This document shows positions 23,710 through 32,743 of a stretch of DNA of 41,314 nt, piece after piece (positions within the stretch are counted from its first letter, which is position 1; the number at the start of each line of letters is the position of its first letter). The notes under the pieces were generated by a model, which saw nothing but the letters and a program-made list of their open reading frames with translations, ran no database searches and was not told the origin of the DNA. Made by a program: the position numbers and the translations under genes. Source of the stretch: Sediminibacterium sp. (lineage in GTDB: Bacteria > Bacteroidota > Bacteroidia > Chitinophagales > Chitinophagaceae); NCBI RefSeq assembly GCF_030695065.1, contig NZ_JAUYTR010000022.1, forward strand, positions 1 through 41,314. The letters are read 5' to 3'.

Positions 23710-24522
23710 TTACTCCTTTTCAAAATTAGCTAAATCAGCATCCCAATTGTATTCATTAAATTTTATGGAGAACCCCGCAAAATCGCGCTTAAAAACCTTT
23801 GTCATAAGCGCCCTAATTCCATTAGACCCTCCAAAATCGCCTTTAAACCAAGATAAAATTTTACTGGTAGTTATGACTTTCTTTTCTTCATCAATCTCCG
23901 ACTCTCCTTTTACAAAAGCAACAGTAGCCATATCAAGCTGTTGTTCAAGTTTATCATATCGATAAAAAGCAATCGGTGGGCAGCTTTTAGCACCACAGTT
24001 CAATGCAAAATGAATACGATAGTCAATAGTATCAACCGCCAATTCTTTAATCGTTTTCAAAGGCATGAACTGCGGCAAGTACCCCATACTCCACTTCCAA
24101 CGATACTTGCGAAGAATGCCATGTTCAATATCATCTAAACTGAATAATTTCCCCGCAATTGGAATTTTAGCACTCGTAAAAATAGCAGGTCTAGACAATT
24201 TAAATCGGGTGGCTAAAATTTGAAACCATGCATTATATTGATTTATCCAAAAAGTTTTTTTAGCTGCATCATTGCTGAGTCCCTTTAATAGTTGCGCATA
24301 GGTTATACCATTCAATGCTTTTTCAACGACATCAGTATTACCTTTAATCTTCACTTTATACAACAACTCCCCTGATATTTTCAACATAGAATCAGCCATT
24401 GGGTTGATCATAGCCGCCGCATTTTCATTAACTAACGCAGACTTTTTTATAGGCCTAGCACCATAGCACCAAACCCCAATAAAAACAACCATGCTAAATA
24501 GAAATACGTATATTTTAAACAT
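23710..24522 (-). CDS. DUF547 protein, last gene of the type III PKS operon
   Basis: A 270-aa protein with an N-terminal hydrophobic anchor (VFLFSMVVFIGVWCYG). DUF547 signatures: KKTFWINQYNAW at residues 89-100, FSLDDIEHGILRKY, and HFALNCGAKSCPPI with the conserved Asn-Cys and Cys-Pro. The fold is transglutaminase-like in some predictions. It lies 22 bases after the FAD enzyme gene on the same strand, so it is probably the last gene of that operon. It is probably anchored outside the cytoplasmic membrane. Its biochemical role is not known. Confidence 0.85.
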   Translation of the reverse strand: MFKIYVFLFSMVVFIGVWCYGARPIKKSALVNENAAAMINPMADSMLKISGELLYKVKIKGNTDVVEKALNGITYAQLLKGLSNDAAKKTFWINQYNAWFQILATRFKLSRPAIFTSAKIPIAGKLFSLDDIEHGILRKYRWKWSMGYLPQFMPLKTIKELAVDTIDYRIHFALNCGAKSCPPIAFYRYDKLEQQLDMATVAFVKGESEIDEEKKVITTSKILSWFKGDFGGSNGIRALMTKVFKRDFAGFSIKFNEYNWDADLANFEKE

Positions 24523-24544
24523 AAAATTGAATCAAAACATATTA

Positions 24545-25684
24545 TCAATACCCCTCCCCATGCGTCTGCTTCACAATAGCACGCACTAGAAAAGGGAATG
24601 GTTTTAACGCAGCAATAAAGGCATTGGTCATCCAAGTTTTACCAAAGAAACGCTGCACCCACCTACCCACTGTTAAACGCTGAGCAAATGTTTTATTCCA
24701 TACTCGAGCATAATGTTGTTCCATGGCTACCCTACTAAGTTCATTGCGCAAAAACGGCGCAATGGCTTCAAAAGCAAGCTTAGATCCATGCAATGCCATA
24801 CTCATTCCATTGCCACAGAGCGGAGTTATCATACCACCCGCATCGCCTACTAAGAGTACATGATTTTCAATTAATGATTTTCGTTCAAAAGAAATCTGCG
24901 CAATCGTAACGGGGGCTTCATATAAATGAACGGCTTTTTCTAAAATGCTTTTCAAGTATGGATTGGCTTTCAACACCGCTTCTTCCATAAACGCAATAGA
25001 ACCGCCATGGGTTTTTAAATTATGCGCAGTGGTTAAATAACACAAACAAGTTTTACCAGCTTCAATGGCAGAAATACCACAATAGCCATCTTTAAAATTA
25101 TGCAGGGCTATCAAGTCATTGGGCCAATCAATATCTATATGATATTTCACCCCAATAAAATTATCCAGCTGTTTTTGCTTGCCTAAAATAAAGGGCCGTT
25201 TCCACTTCACATCTAAATTACTGCGCTTACCAAAACTACCCACCGCCACTCGCGACTGAACAATACCCAAAGAAGAATGAATGGAAAATAATGCATTTTC
25301 AAAATGAATATCATCTACTTTAACTCCCGTTTCAATTCGTACGCCAAGGTCTTTTGCCAATTGGTACAATGTATGATCTAATTGATGCCTACTAATACCA
25401 AAGCCGCCTAAATCTAAAGGCTGCTCAATACTATTTCCGTTGGGTGCAGTTACCATTAACTTGTTCACAATGGGCAATTGCATTTTACTCAATGGAACGC
25501 CTAAACTTTCAATAAAATCCCAACTTTCTAAACTGATGTACTCCCCACATACCCGATGAAAAGGGTACACTTCTTTCTCAAATAAAATTACTTTAAACCC
25601 CGCTTTTGCAGATTGAATAGAGAGCGCTAATCCTGCAAGCCCACCACCTACTATGGCTATATCGTATGAAACATTATAAGCCAT
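24545..25684 (-). CDS. FAD-dependent oxidoreductase, geranylgeranyl-reductase/monooxygenase type
   Basis: A 379-aa flavoprotein. The Rossmann dinucleotide motif IAIVGGGLAGLA (GxGxxG at 13-18) is followed by EKEVYPFHRVCGEYIS, the PxxxxCGE motif of the geranylgeranyl reductase-like group. The second FAD motif is LLVGDAGGMITPLCGNGMSM. The C-terminus is short and basic. It could hydroxylate or reduce the aromatic or isoprenoid product of the type III PKS and UbiA steps. Its start overlaps the methyltransferase gene by 11 bases. Confidence 0.87.
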   Translation of the reverse strand: MAYNVSYDIAIVGGGLAGLALSIQSAKAGFKVILFEKEVYPFHRVCGEYISLESWDFIESLGVPLSKMQLPIVNKLMVTAPNGNSIEQPLDLGGFGISRHQLDHTLYQLAKDLGVRIETGVKVDDIHFENALFSIHSSLGIVQSRVAVGSFGKRSNLDVKWKRPFILGKQKQLDNFIGVKYHIDIDWPNDLIALHNFKDGYCGISAIEAGKTCLCYLTTAHNLKTHGGSIAFMEEAVLKANPYLKSILEKAVHLYEAPVTIAQISFERKSLIENHVLLVGDAGGMITPLCGNGMSMALHGSKLAFEAIAPFLRNELSRVAMEQHYARVWNKTFAQRLTVGRWVQRFFGKTWMTNAFIAALKPFPFLVRAIVKQTHGEGY

Positions 25685-26408
25685 TCCGCTCCTTTTTAAT
25701 TATAGCACAAACCAACCACCTAAATGCCCATTTCCATTGTATATTATAATGGGTAATACCCGCTTCGGCAAACATATTTTCTAATTCTTCTTTACTGAAT
25801 CCGCGCAACACCGAAAGGGGTGCATCGTTCTTTACTAAGTAACTATTAGAAAAAGCACTGGTTAAAAGTTTGATAGAATGATAAGCCAAATAATGTCTTT
25901 GCAAATCGTTGATGAAATGGCCTACCAATGCATTGTTATTGCACCATTGCAACATCTGCACAAACTGTTCATGATTTAAATGATGACCAAATAAAGAAGA
26001 AAATACAATATGTGGTTGTTGTTTAAACAACACTAAGGCATAATCAGAACAAATAAATTCCATACCCTTATTCTCGCTTCTACTTTGCGCAAAAGCTATA
26101 CAATGTGGATTAATGTCTACGCCCATTAATTCCACTTCTATTTGATGTTGCCTGCACCAATCGCGTATTACCCGAAGATTGTCTCCTCCCCCACAACCAA
26201 TTTCACAAACACGAACAGGCATTCGAGTATTGGCATAATCCAATACATACTTTAACCCTGCAATAGTAATATCATGGCCGCCCAATAACGTATTGATGCG
26301 ATCCAGCTCTTTCATATTTTGCTGAATGGCTTCAAAAGGAATATCATCCTGATCTAGCAATTCTTTTTGATATGATCTTTCGCTGAAATTAGGCATGGGT
26401 AGACGCAA
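25674..26408 (-). CDS. SAM-dependent methyltransferase of the PKS operon
   Basis: A 244-aa class I methyltransferase. Motif I is VRVCEIGCGGGDNLRVI, motif II ends in ELMGVDINPHCI and the post-motif region is MEFICSDYALVLF. The SAM-binding core is in the N-terminal two thirds; the C-terminus has helix and WKWAFRWLVC. The gene starts 20 bases inside the end of the PKS gene and ends 11 bases inside the FAD enzyme gene. It likely O- or C-methylates the polyketide-derived aromatic ring, given the neighbours; the specific substrate cannot be read from the sequence. Confidence 0.87.
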   Translation of the reverse strand: MRLPMPNFSERSYQKELLDQDDIPFEAIQQNMKELDRINTLLGGHDITIAGLKYVLDYANTRMPVRVCEIGCGGGDNLRVIRDWCRQHQIEVELMGVDINPHCIAFAQSRSENKGMEFICSDYALVLFKQQPHIVFSSLFGHHLNHEQFVQMLQWCNNNALVGHFINDLQRHYLAYHSIKLLTSAFSNSYLVKNDAPLSVLRGFSKEELENMFAEAGITHYNIQWKWAFRWLVCAIIKKERNGL

Positions 26409-27483
26409 TAAAAGTTTCCATAGTTAAGCCAGGACCAAATGCGGCCCCAAAAATATTTGCAGACGCTCCTGCTTGCAGTTGTTCCATAATTTTCTTCAAC
26501 ACAAATAGTACCGTAGGTGAAGACATATTGCCATACTCTTTTAGTACCGCTAAACTTTGTTCCAACTCTGTTCCATTGAAATCAAGGCTTTTGGCAATAG
26601 CATCGAGTATTCTTTTTCCTCCAGGATGAATGCACCAATATTGAATGTCTTCTTTTGATATGCCTGCTTTATCCATCGCTTTATTCATCAGGCTTTCAAA
26701 ATCTGCCTGAATTAAATCGGGCACATAGCCACTCAGGGTCATTAAAAATCCGGTAGATGCAATCACCCAACTCATATCGTCTTTGCCCTTTGGTACAATT
26801 TCAGAATAAAAACTTTTGATGTGCAAGCCCGTCATTGCAACATCATCAGACACTACCAATACCGCAGCTGCGCCATCTCCAAATAATAAACTTGAAGCAA
26901 TATTATCTGCATTGGCTGCATCCTGAAAATGGAGCGTACATAATTCAGTACACACAATCATGACCCTTGCATTTGTTTCTGAATTACAAATAGCATTGGC
27001 CATTTTTAACGCGTGAATAGCTGCATAGCAACCCATAAAATTGATGCTGCTTCGGTAGATATTTTTAGGTAAATCCAATAATTCAATCAGTTCCAAATCC
27101 AATCCTGGTGCGCTCATACCCGTACAACTCACTGTTATCAAATGTGTGATGCCTTTGCAATTCATGTAATTGACTAAACAGTTTTCAATAGATTCCTTTG
27201 CCATGGGAGCGGCGGTTGCCTCATATAAATTCATTCGCTTTTCAATAGAAGGCGTTTTATTTACAGACCCTACTGGTGGAAAAAAATTCCAGTCAGCTGC
27301 ATCGGTACTAAAATCGGCAATGGCCGAATACCTATGATCAATGCCACTTTGCCGATACAGGAATTTTAATTTTCTAGCTTCTACAGCATCTAACCCATAC
27401 ACTTCTTGCATAAACGTTAATATGCGATTTTGCTCGTGTTTAAATGCCGGCACTGCTGTTCCTATGGAAATAATTTTACTCAA
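26389..27483 (-). CDS. Type III polyketide synthase
   Basis: A 364-aa chalcone-synthase-like enzyme of normal length. The catalytic triad is C120 (ITVSCTGMSAPG), H286 (CIHPGGKRILDA) and N319 (YGNMSSPT). FGDGAAAVLV near 201-210 is the thiolase-fold loop. It condenses malonyl-CoA onto an acyl starter to make an alkylresorcinol or alkylpyrone-like product. It is transcribed with a UbiA prenyltransferase (overlap 8 bases), a methyltransferase and a flavoenzyme. That set is compatible with a modified lipid quinone or dialkylresorcinol-type molecule, which is an inference from the family functions. The start is ATG 27483. Confidence 0.93.
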   Translation of the reverse strand: MSKIISIGTAVPAFKHEQNRILTFMQEVYGLDAVEARKLKFLYRQSGIDHRYSAIADFSTDAADWNFFPPVGSVNKTPSIEKRMNLYEATAAPMAKESIENCLVNYMNCKGITHLITVSCTGMSAPGLDLELIELLDLPKNIYRSSINFMGCYAAIHALKMANAICNSETNARVMIVCTELCTLHFQDAANADNIASSLLFGDGAAAVLVVSDDVAMTGLHIKSFYSEIVPKGKDDMSWVIASTGFLMTLSGYVPDLIQADFESLMNKAMDKAGISKEDIQYWCIHPGGKRILDAIAKSLDFNGTELEQSLAVLKEYGNMSSPTVLFVLKKIMEQLQAGASANIFGAAFGPGLTMETFIASTHA

Positions 27484-28339
27484 AAAGATTCAATATTAAT
27501 ATAGTGATAAATGCCAAGTTGGTGCATACCGATGCAATCAAATTCATTTGCATGGTATGTTTAAAATTTGCCGCCGCAGCATCTTTCCAAACTTGATTGG
27601 CCCAATAAAAAAAGTAAATTAAAGTAGGTATAAAAAACAGTTGCAATAAGATTAATCCATTTACTTGATAAGACAATAAAAACCAATAAACCAATACCCC
27701 AAAGGATAATGCATACACTACAGCGGTAAAAATAAACGTTCCTCTATAACCCAATACATAACTAATAGTGGTTACCCCATCAGCTTTGTCGGCTTGGTGC
27801 TGGTATATTTGTGTGAGTGGATAAAAGCCTCCAATTAATAAACTAGCCGCTATCATTGCAGGCCAGGGTGCTTCTAACGTAAGGTCTGAACTGGTTCCAT
27901 GATATACCAACCAAAATGTAACCGCTCCTTGAAATACCACCACGGTTAAAAATCCAATAATTGGATACTGTTTCAATCGAATGCCTCTATAACTGTATGC
28001 CCTTGATACCAAAATATACAAGAGTACTCCAATAGCAAAATACACACTAATGAAAAATCCAATGAGTACTGCCAACGCATCCATCCATACCGTCACCTGA
28101 AACAATTGGCGGGTGGGCTGTAGCGGCTTCTCTAATCCACCTATTGCCGTTTCATCTTTGTCCATATACGAATTGTATCCGTTGCTGGCAGGATACACCA
28201 ATACATGTAATAATATAAAAACCAATACTGCATTCAACCAATTGATAGTAGGCACCTGACTCAATGCAAACCAATAAATGGGCATTAAGAAAAAGGAGAA
28301 GTGAAAGCGAAGCAGCTGAATGGTTGATTGCTGAATCAT
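27476..28339 (-). CDS. UbiA-family prenyltransferase
   Basis: A 287-aa membrane protein with about eight hydrophobic segments. The first aspartate-rich motif is NGYNSYMDKDE (N53/N56, D60, D62), in place of the more usual NDxxDxxxD, and the second is QADKADGVTTI with a DxxxD spacing. These bind the diphosphate of a prenyl donor through magnesium. The enzyme should prenylate an aromatic acceptor, probably the type III PKS product. It is the first gene of the operon; its divergent neighbour is a YceI lipid-binding protein starting 48 bases away. Confidence 0.87.
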   Translation of the reverse strand: MIQQSTIQLLRFHFSFFLMPIYWFALSQVPTINWLNAVLVFILLHVLVYPASNGYNSYMDKDETAIGGLEKPLQPTRQLFQVTVWMDALAVLIGFFISVYFAIGVLLYILVSRAYSYRGIRLKQYPIIGFLTVVVFQGAVTFWLVYHGTSSDLTLEAPWPAMIAASLLIGGFYPLTQIYQHQADKADGVTTISYVLGYRGTFIFTAVVYALSFGVLVYWFLLSYQVNGLILLQLFFIPTLIYFFYWANQVWKDAAAANFKHTMQMNLIASVCTNLAFITILILNLFE

Positions 28340-28387
28340 AGTTTAAGTTAATATTTAAATTGAACTTATCCCGTTTACAATTGTAAA

Positions 28388-28951
28388 ATGATGAAGAAAC
28401 AAAAAACTATGAAAGTTTTATCCTTTTTTATTGCAATTATATTGCTTTCTACTTCTGCGTTTGCTCAAAAATACAATCCACTTGATGCCGAGAGTACAGT
28501 ACAATTTGTCATTAAAAACTTTGGAATAAAAGTGGATGGTCAATTAAAGGGGATTAAAGGATCCATCAGCTTTGATCCATCCGAACTCAATAACAGCAAC
28601 TTCAATGTGTCGGTAAATGCCAATACAATTAATACAGACAACACTGCTAGAGACAAGCACCTCAAGAAAGCAGACTACTTTAATGTAGCGCAATTTCCTT
28701 TGATCAGTTTTGTAAGTTCCAAAATAACAAAAGGCAATGCAGCAGGTTTATACAAAGTAGCTGGAAACCTTACTATCAAAGGAACAACCAAACCCATTGA
28801 ATTTGACTTTACGGCTAGCCCAACCAATAAAGGCTATCAATTTAAAGGATTATTTACCATCAATCGCCGTGACTTTAAAGTGGGTGGTAGTAGCTTGCCT
28901 TTATCAGATAACTTGACCGTGCAACTAGATATTATTGCGAATAAAAACTAA
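28388..28951 (+). CDS. YceI family periplasmic lipid-binding protein
   Basis: A 187-aa secreted protein. The signal peptide MKKQKTMKVLSFFIAIILL ends near SAFAQ. The lipocalin-like YceI barrel follows: STVQFVIKNFGIKVDGQ, GSISFDPSELNNSNF, RDKHLKKADYFNVAQFP, and the C-terminal FTINRRDFKVGG and LDIIANK. Members bind isoprenoid chains such as polyprenols. Being divergent from a UbiA operon suggests a link to that product, but this family is common everywhere. Two in-frame ATGs (28388, 28391) give almost the same protein. Confidence 0.9.
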   Translation: MMKKQKTMKVLSFFIAIILLSTSAFAQKYNPLDAESTVQFVIKNFGIKVDGQLKGIKGSISFDPSELNNSNFNVSVNANTINTDNTARDKHLKKADYFNVAQFPLISFVSSKITKGNAAGLYKVAGNLTIKGTTKPIEFDFTASPTNKGYQFKGLFTINRRDFKVGGSSLPLSDNLTVQLDIIANKN

Positions 28952-28969
28952 CCATATAAAACCAATCAA

Positions 28970-29647
28970 ATGAAATATGTAAGCTCATTCATTCTTTTAG
29001 TAGCAACCACTTTTACCCTACATGCTCAACAAAAGGCTAGAACCGAACAATTAGTAGACTTCACCCTTGGTTTTGGTAGCGGACAATCAACAGTTTCCTT
29101 TGGGTATTTTAAGAACTGGAACTTAGGAAAAAAACAAAGCTTTTATATTGGAACAGGTGTAAGATTGAGTAACGCTTTTGGTAAGAATCAAGTATTTACT
29201 TCTGCTCCCGCAAGTCTTGCCGCTAATTCAGCTAATAAAGACAGTTTATTTAGCTCTTCAGCCAGCACTTATGCTTTAAATGCTATTCTCAACCTGGGAT
29301 ACCATATATCGCCCAAATTAGATGTAGGGTTCAATATTGATTTGATTGGGTTTTCATTTGGACCATCAAGAATCAAACTATTCAGCGGTAACGGAACCTC
29401 AACCACTACTACAGCAGAGCCAACCCGCATGAATGTATTATTGGTAGGCAACAATGACCGTGGCACGCTAAACTCTGAATTTTACCTACGTTATAAAGTG
29501 AGTACCAAGTGGGGGATTAAACTGGCTTATCAGCATTTTTTCACAGAACTCACTACTATTAATAAGGTTCAAACCGTTCCTGTTCAAAACGATCGATTTA
29601 GGAATATAACCAACTTATTCGGTATTGGGGTAGCTTATCATTTTTAA
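28970..29647 (+). CDS. Outer-membrane beta-barrel protein, hypothetical
   Basis: A 225-aa exported protein with signal peptide ending TFTLHAQ. Strands such as QSTVSFGYFKNWNLG, SFYIGTGVRLSNAFG, YALNAILNLGYHISPKLDVG and FYLRYKVSTKWGIKLAYQHFF, with a C-terminal FGIGVAYHF ending in Phe, are those of a small outer-membrane barrel. Eighteen bases separate it from YceI, so it is probably cotranscribed. Function unknown. Confidence 0.8.
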   Translation: MKYVSSFILLVATTFTLHAQQKARTEQLVDFTLGFGSGQSTVSFGYFKNWNLGKKQSFYIGTGVRLSNAFGKNQVFTSAPASLAANSANKDSLFSSSASTYALNAILNLGYHISPKLDVGFNIDLIGFSFGPSRIKLFSGNGTSTTTTAEPTRMNVLLVGNNDRGTLNSEFYLRYKVSTKWGIKLAYQHFFTELTTINKVQTVPVQNDRFRNITNLFGIGVAYHF

Positions 29648-29694
29648 GCTGTTGAGTTTAAATAAGCTTTTTTTTAAAAGAAGGCTATTTAAGT

Positions 29695-29853
29695 ATTGAA
29701 TTCATTGAAAACAATGGGAATAGAGTAATCAAGGAAATTTTTGAGTGGTTTACCCTTGAAAAAAATTTCTAATTAATTGGCAGCAGCAGACAAAAAGTTA
29801 CCAATACATTATCGGAATTTGAAGCCAAAAGAATCCTTCAATTTAATCAATAG
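29695..29853 (+). pseudogene. Possible remnant of an HTH regulator
   Basis: Between two genes, a frame without a start reads FIENNGNRVIKEIFEWFTL, a TAA at 29770-29772, then LIGSSRQKVTNTLSEFEAKR to a TAG at 29851-29853. The SSRQKVTNTLSE part resembles the recognition helix of Crp/Fnr-type regulators. The match is short, so this is a tentative call. The rest of 29648-29904 is AT-rich with no other gene. Confidence 0.25.
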
Positions 29854-29904
29854 CTTATTATCATACCTGATATAACTAAACTTAAAGTTAAATATTATAT
29901 TTTC

Positions 29905-31473
29905 CTATTTGCAATTAGCTATGACTTGACTTATAGTTGGATTGAACTTATTATCTGTAACAAGCCATTCCCCAGTAATGCCTGATACTAAGAGTGGCTT
30001 TACTGCGCAATAATCATCTAATGAACTATTTATAGCTATTGCAAAAAGAGTTTTTAAACTTTTAATATTTCCCAATCCTTCCAAATTTTTCAAAGATGGA
30101 TTATTATTTAAATTAACAGTTTCAACATTTGATAAATTATCAAGCCCTTTCATATTTAGTAATTTATCATTATGCGAAACATATAGAATCTTCAAACTTT
30201 GTATATTCTCCATTCCTTTAAAATTAAAAAGCAAAGGATTCCGTTCAACATATAAATATATTAAACTGCGTAGATTTTGAAATGCATCTAAACTACTCAG
30301 CTTTGAATTGTCAGATACATTCAGTATTTCCAAGTGCTTAATTTTATTTAATGGGGTAAAATCAGACAATACAGAATTACCAATTGCATATATAGCAAAT
30401 CTGACAGAGTCTATATTTCGAAGTGCACTTATGTCTAACAAATTAGGATTGTTTTTTAAACTTATTCTTTCTAGTAATTTTATTTTCTCAAGTCCATTTA
30501 AATTAGTTAGAGAAGCATTATTATCAATTTCAAGATCATAATACAAGACTTCAAGATTTCTTAAAGCACTTATATCGGTAAGTAAAGGATTTCTTCTAAT
30601 CATAAGACTACCCAACAAGATTCTTAATTGCTCTAATCCTTTTAATGATTTTAAATTTTCATTATCATTGATATGAATTTCGAAATTCAAGCAAGTTGTT
30701 AAACTTTCGAGCCCCTCAAGGTTTTCTAAGATTTTATTTCTGAAAATAGAAGTATTTCCATCAATAATCTTTAATTTTTTTAGACCTTTAAAATTTTTGA
30801 GTAAATAATTATGTTCAACCTTCAACCCACCGGGAAAGTCAACCCCAATTATTTCAAGATTTTCCAACCCAGTAAAATCTTTGATGGAAGTTCTAATTAT
30901 ATCTAATCTACTACTGATTTTAATAATACTATTTAAAGGAGACAAATCCGTAATAGTAGTTCCAGTGACTGTTAGACCTCCTCTTATATAAGTATAATTG
31001 TTGGAGCCAAAATCATTGACTTCCTGTTGATTAGATAATGTAATGGAACCAAAATACGTTTTATCAGGTAGAGAATTAAAACTAACCTCATTCCCATACC
31101 CAACACCATCATCATTGATACCATATGTTCTTATATACCACCTTTTATTGGAAGGTATTCCAATAATAACACTTTTGAAAACCCCAGCACTATCTGCATT
31201 CTTAGTGATTTTATTAACATTACGTTGTAAAGTGGGCATTGAAACAGTATCAACCAAGAAACCAAGCTCTTTCACTTTAGAACCGCCTGAATCAACAAGT
31301 CTACCACTAAAATCAACTGAATAGCCAGAAAGATTTTTAATTGAATCAGTGACTAAAATAGGCAATTTTATTACTGGTGCAGGAGTCGGAACTGGTCTAA
31401 CTATTATATCATTGGTTTTCTTACACCCAACTAAAATAAAGGAAATATACACTACCACCCATAATATGCGCAT
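29905..31473 (-). CDS. Leucine-rich-repeat lipoprotein
   Basis: A 522-aa protein with a lipoprotein signal, SFILVGCKKTND. Residues 40-145 look like a fibronectin-type or immunoglobulin-like domain (VDSGGSKVKELGFLVDT, RTYGINDDGVGYGNEVS). From about 160 to 490 there are about twelve irregular leucine-rich repeats of 24-25 residues (pattern LxxLxxLxxLxxLxIxxNxxLxxL), such as GLKKLKIIDGNTSIFRN and NPLLTDISALRNLEVLYYD. The family is a receptor-L-domain-like scaffold, likely displayed on the cell surface, function unknown. It is a single-gene unit. Confidence 0.85.
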   Translation of the reverse strand: MRILWVVVYISFILVGCKKTNDIIVRPVPTPAPVIKLPILVTDSIKNLSGYSVDFSGRLVDSGGSKVKELGFLVDTVSMPTLQRNVNKITKNADSAGVFKSVIIGIPSNKRWYIRTYGINDDGVGYGNEVSFNSLPDKTYFGSITLSNQQEVNDFGSNNYTYIRGGLTVTGTTITDLSPLNSIIKISSRLDIIRTSIKDFTGLENLEIIGVDFPGGLKVEHNYLLKNFKGLKKLKIIDGNTSIFRNKILENLEGLESLTTCLNFEIHINDNENLKSLKGLEQLRILLGSLMIRRNPLLTDISALRNLEVLYYDLEIDNNASLTNLNGLEKIKLLERISLKNNPNLLDISALRNIDSVRFAIYAIGNSVLSDFTPLNKIKHLEILNVSDNSKLSSLDAFQNLRSLIYLYVERNPLLFNFKGMENIQSLKILYVSHNDKLLNMKGLDNLSNVETVNLNNNPSLKNLEGLGNIKSLKTLFAIAINSSLDDYCAVKPLLVSGITGEWLVTDNKFNPTISQVIANCK

Positions 31474-31608
31474 AGGAATTGAATTTTAATCAAATATAAT
31501 TAGTACTGATTTTGAAACCAATTTTGGTTTTGAATTACATGTAGCTTGAATCAGCTAAATTTTAATACTTCAATAAATTTATTTATCTTAAAACCTAAAC
31601 CTTTTACA

Positions 31609-32100
31609 ATGAAAACATTCAACACTTTTCTAGTAACCACATTATTGGCGTCTACCCTATTATTCAGTTGCAAATCTGAACTTAAAGTAGAAACGGATAA
31701 AACTACTTTCGACTTAGCTACTGCTAAAACAGAAATTGAAGCAGCCAATAAAATAACTATGGATGCTTTTGCAAAAGGAGACTCCGTTGCAATTGCTAAT
31801 ATGTATGCGGATGATGCCAAGCTCATGTTTACAGGCATGCCAGCTGTTGTTGGCAAAGCAGGTATTCAGTCTGTATTTGGGGGATATATCAAAGGAGGCG
31901 TGAATAAAATTGAACTTAAAACCAATGAAGTTTGGGGTACAGAAGATTTATTAGCCGAAGAAGGCGCTGTAACTATTTATGTTGGTGAACAAATAGTAGG
32001 TCAAGAAAAATTTATTGTGCTTTGGAAAAAAGTAGGTGGCCAATGGAAAATCATTAGAGATATAGCCAATTCTGATTTAGCACCACAACCAACTAATTAA
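31609..32100 (+). CDS. NTF2/SnoaL-like lipoprotein
   Basis: A 163-aa protein if ATG 31609 (MKTFNTFLVTTLLAS) is used; the frame upstream to 31546 has no signal-like residues. The lipobox is LLFSCKSE. The domain follows the SnoaL/DUF4440 pattern: AKTEIEAANKITMDAFAKGD, then AIANMYADDAKLMFTG and KVGGQWKIIRDIAN at the C-terminus. Such cone-shaped domains bind small hydrophobic ligands. The last four bases overlap the converging cyclophilin gene. Confidence 0.8.
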   Translation: MKTFNTFLVTTLLASTLLFSCKSELKVETDKTTFDLATAKTEIEAANKITMDAFAKGDSVAIANMYADDAKLMFTGMPAVVGKAGIQSVFGGYIKGGVNKIELKTNEVWGTEDLLAEEGAVTIYVGEQIVGQEKFIVLWKKVGGQWKIIRDIANSDLAPQPTN

Positions 32101-32723
32101 CGAATAATATAAGCCTTATTAATTTTATCCAACTTTGGAAAACGTTCCATAAATAATGCTGGATTTTTCTGGAGGGTATCGAGGGCGCGCATAGTTCTGC
32201 CTTCATAGCCCGCATATAAAGAATCAACTACCTGCATTCCATTAATGACTTTTCCAAAAGGGGGATATCCTACTACGCCACCAGCTTTAAGTGTATCTAA
32301 TCGTTGATTGTCTTTTAAATTGATGAATAGTGTACTTCCTCTGGTTTCTTTACCGCTCCTGGCGTAACTAAGGTATCCCCTTAAATTACTTTGAATAACA
32401 GGTTCGTCTGCTAATTTATACGGTTTCCATTTTTGTAAAAACAAGGTATCATTATTGCCCCACTGTACCACAAAATTGGGTACCACCCTATAGAAAAGGG
32501 TATTGTTATAAAAACGATGTTTTACGGTTTGATAAAAACGATCGGCCGCTAAGGGAGACCATGCCCTGGTTATCTCAACATCAAAATTACCCTTGCTTGT
32601 TTCAAACCTTGTGATAAAGTTTGCTGGAGCTTGTTCATCTAACCATTTTGATTTGAAAACTGGTTTGGCACAACCAACCAATAACAGCATTAAAAGAAAA
32701 GATGGAACGATTGCTTTTTTCAT
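32097..32723 (-). CDS. Cyclophilin-type peptidyl-prolyl isomerase, lipoprotein
   Basis: A 208-aa lipoprotein with signal LLMLLLVGCAKP. The cyclophilin domain runs from FETSKGNFDVEITRAWSP to YEGRTMRALDTLQ, with ADRFYQTVKHRFYNNTLFYRVVPNFVVQWG (the F-x-R-V-V-x-x-F motif), GYLSYARSGKETRGSTLFINLKDN, and GVVGYPPFGKVINGMQVVD. It folds periplasmic or outer-membrane proteins. It overlaps the converging NTF2-like gene by four bases. No truncation. Confidence 0.9.
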   Translation of the reverse strand: MKKAIVPSFLLMLLLVGCAKPVFKSKWLDEQAPANFITRFETSKGNFDVEITRAWSPLAADRFYQTVKHRFYNNTLFYRVVPNFVVQWGNNDTLFLQKWKPYKLADEPVIQSNLRGYLSYARSGKETRGSTLFINLKDNQRLDTLKAGGVVGYPPFGKVINGMQVVDSLYAGYEGRTMRALDTLQKNPALFMERFPKLDKINKAYIIR

Positions 32724-32743
32724 AATTAGAAAAATAATATTTA

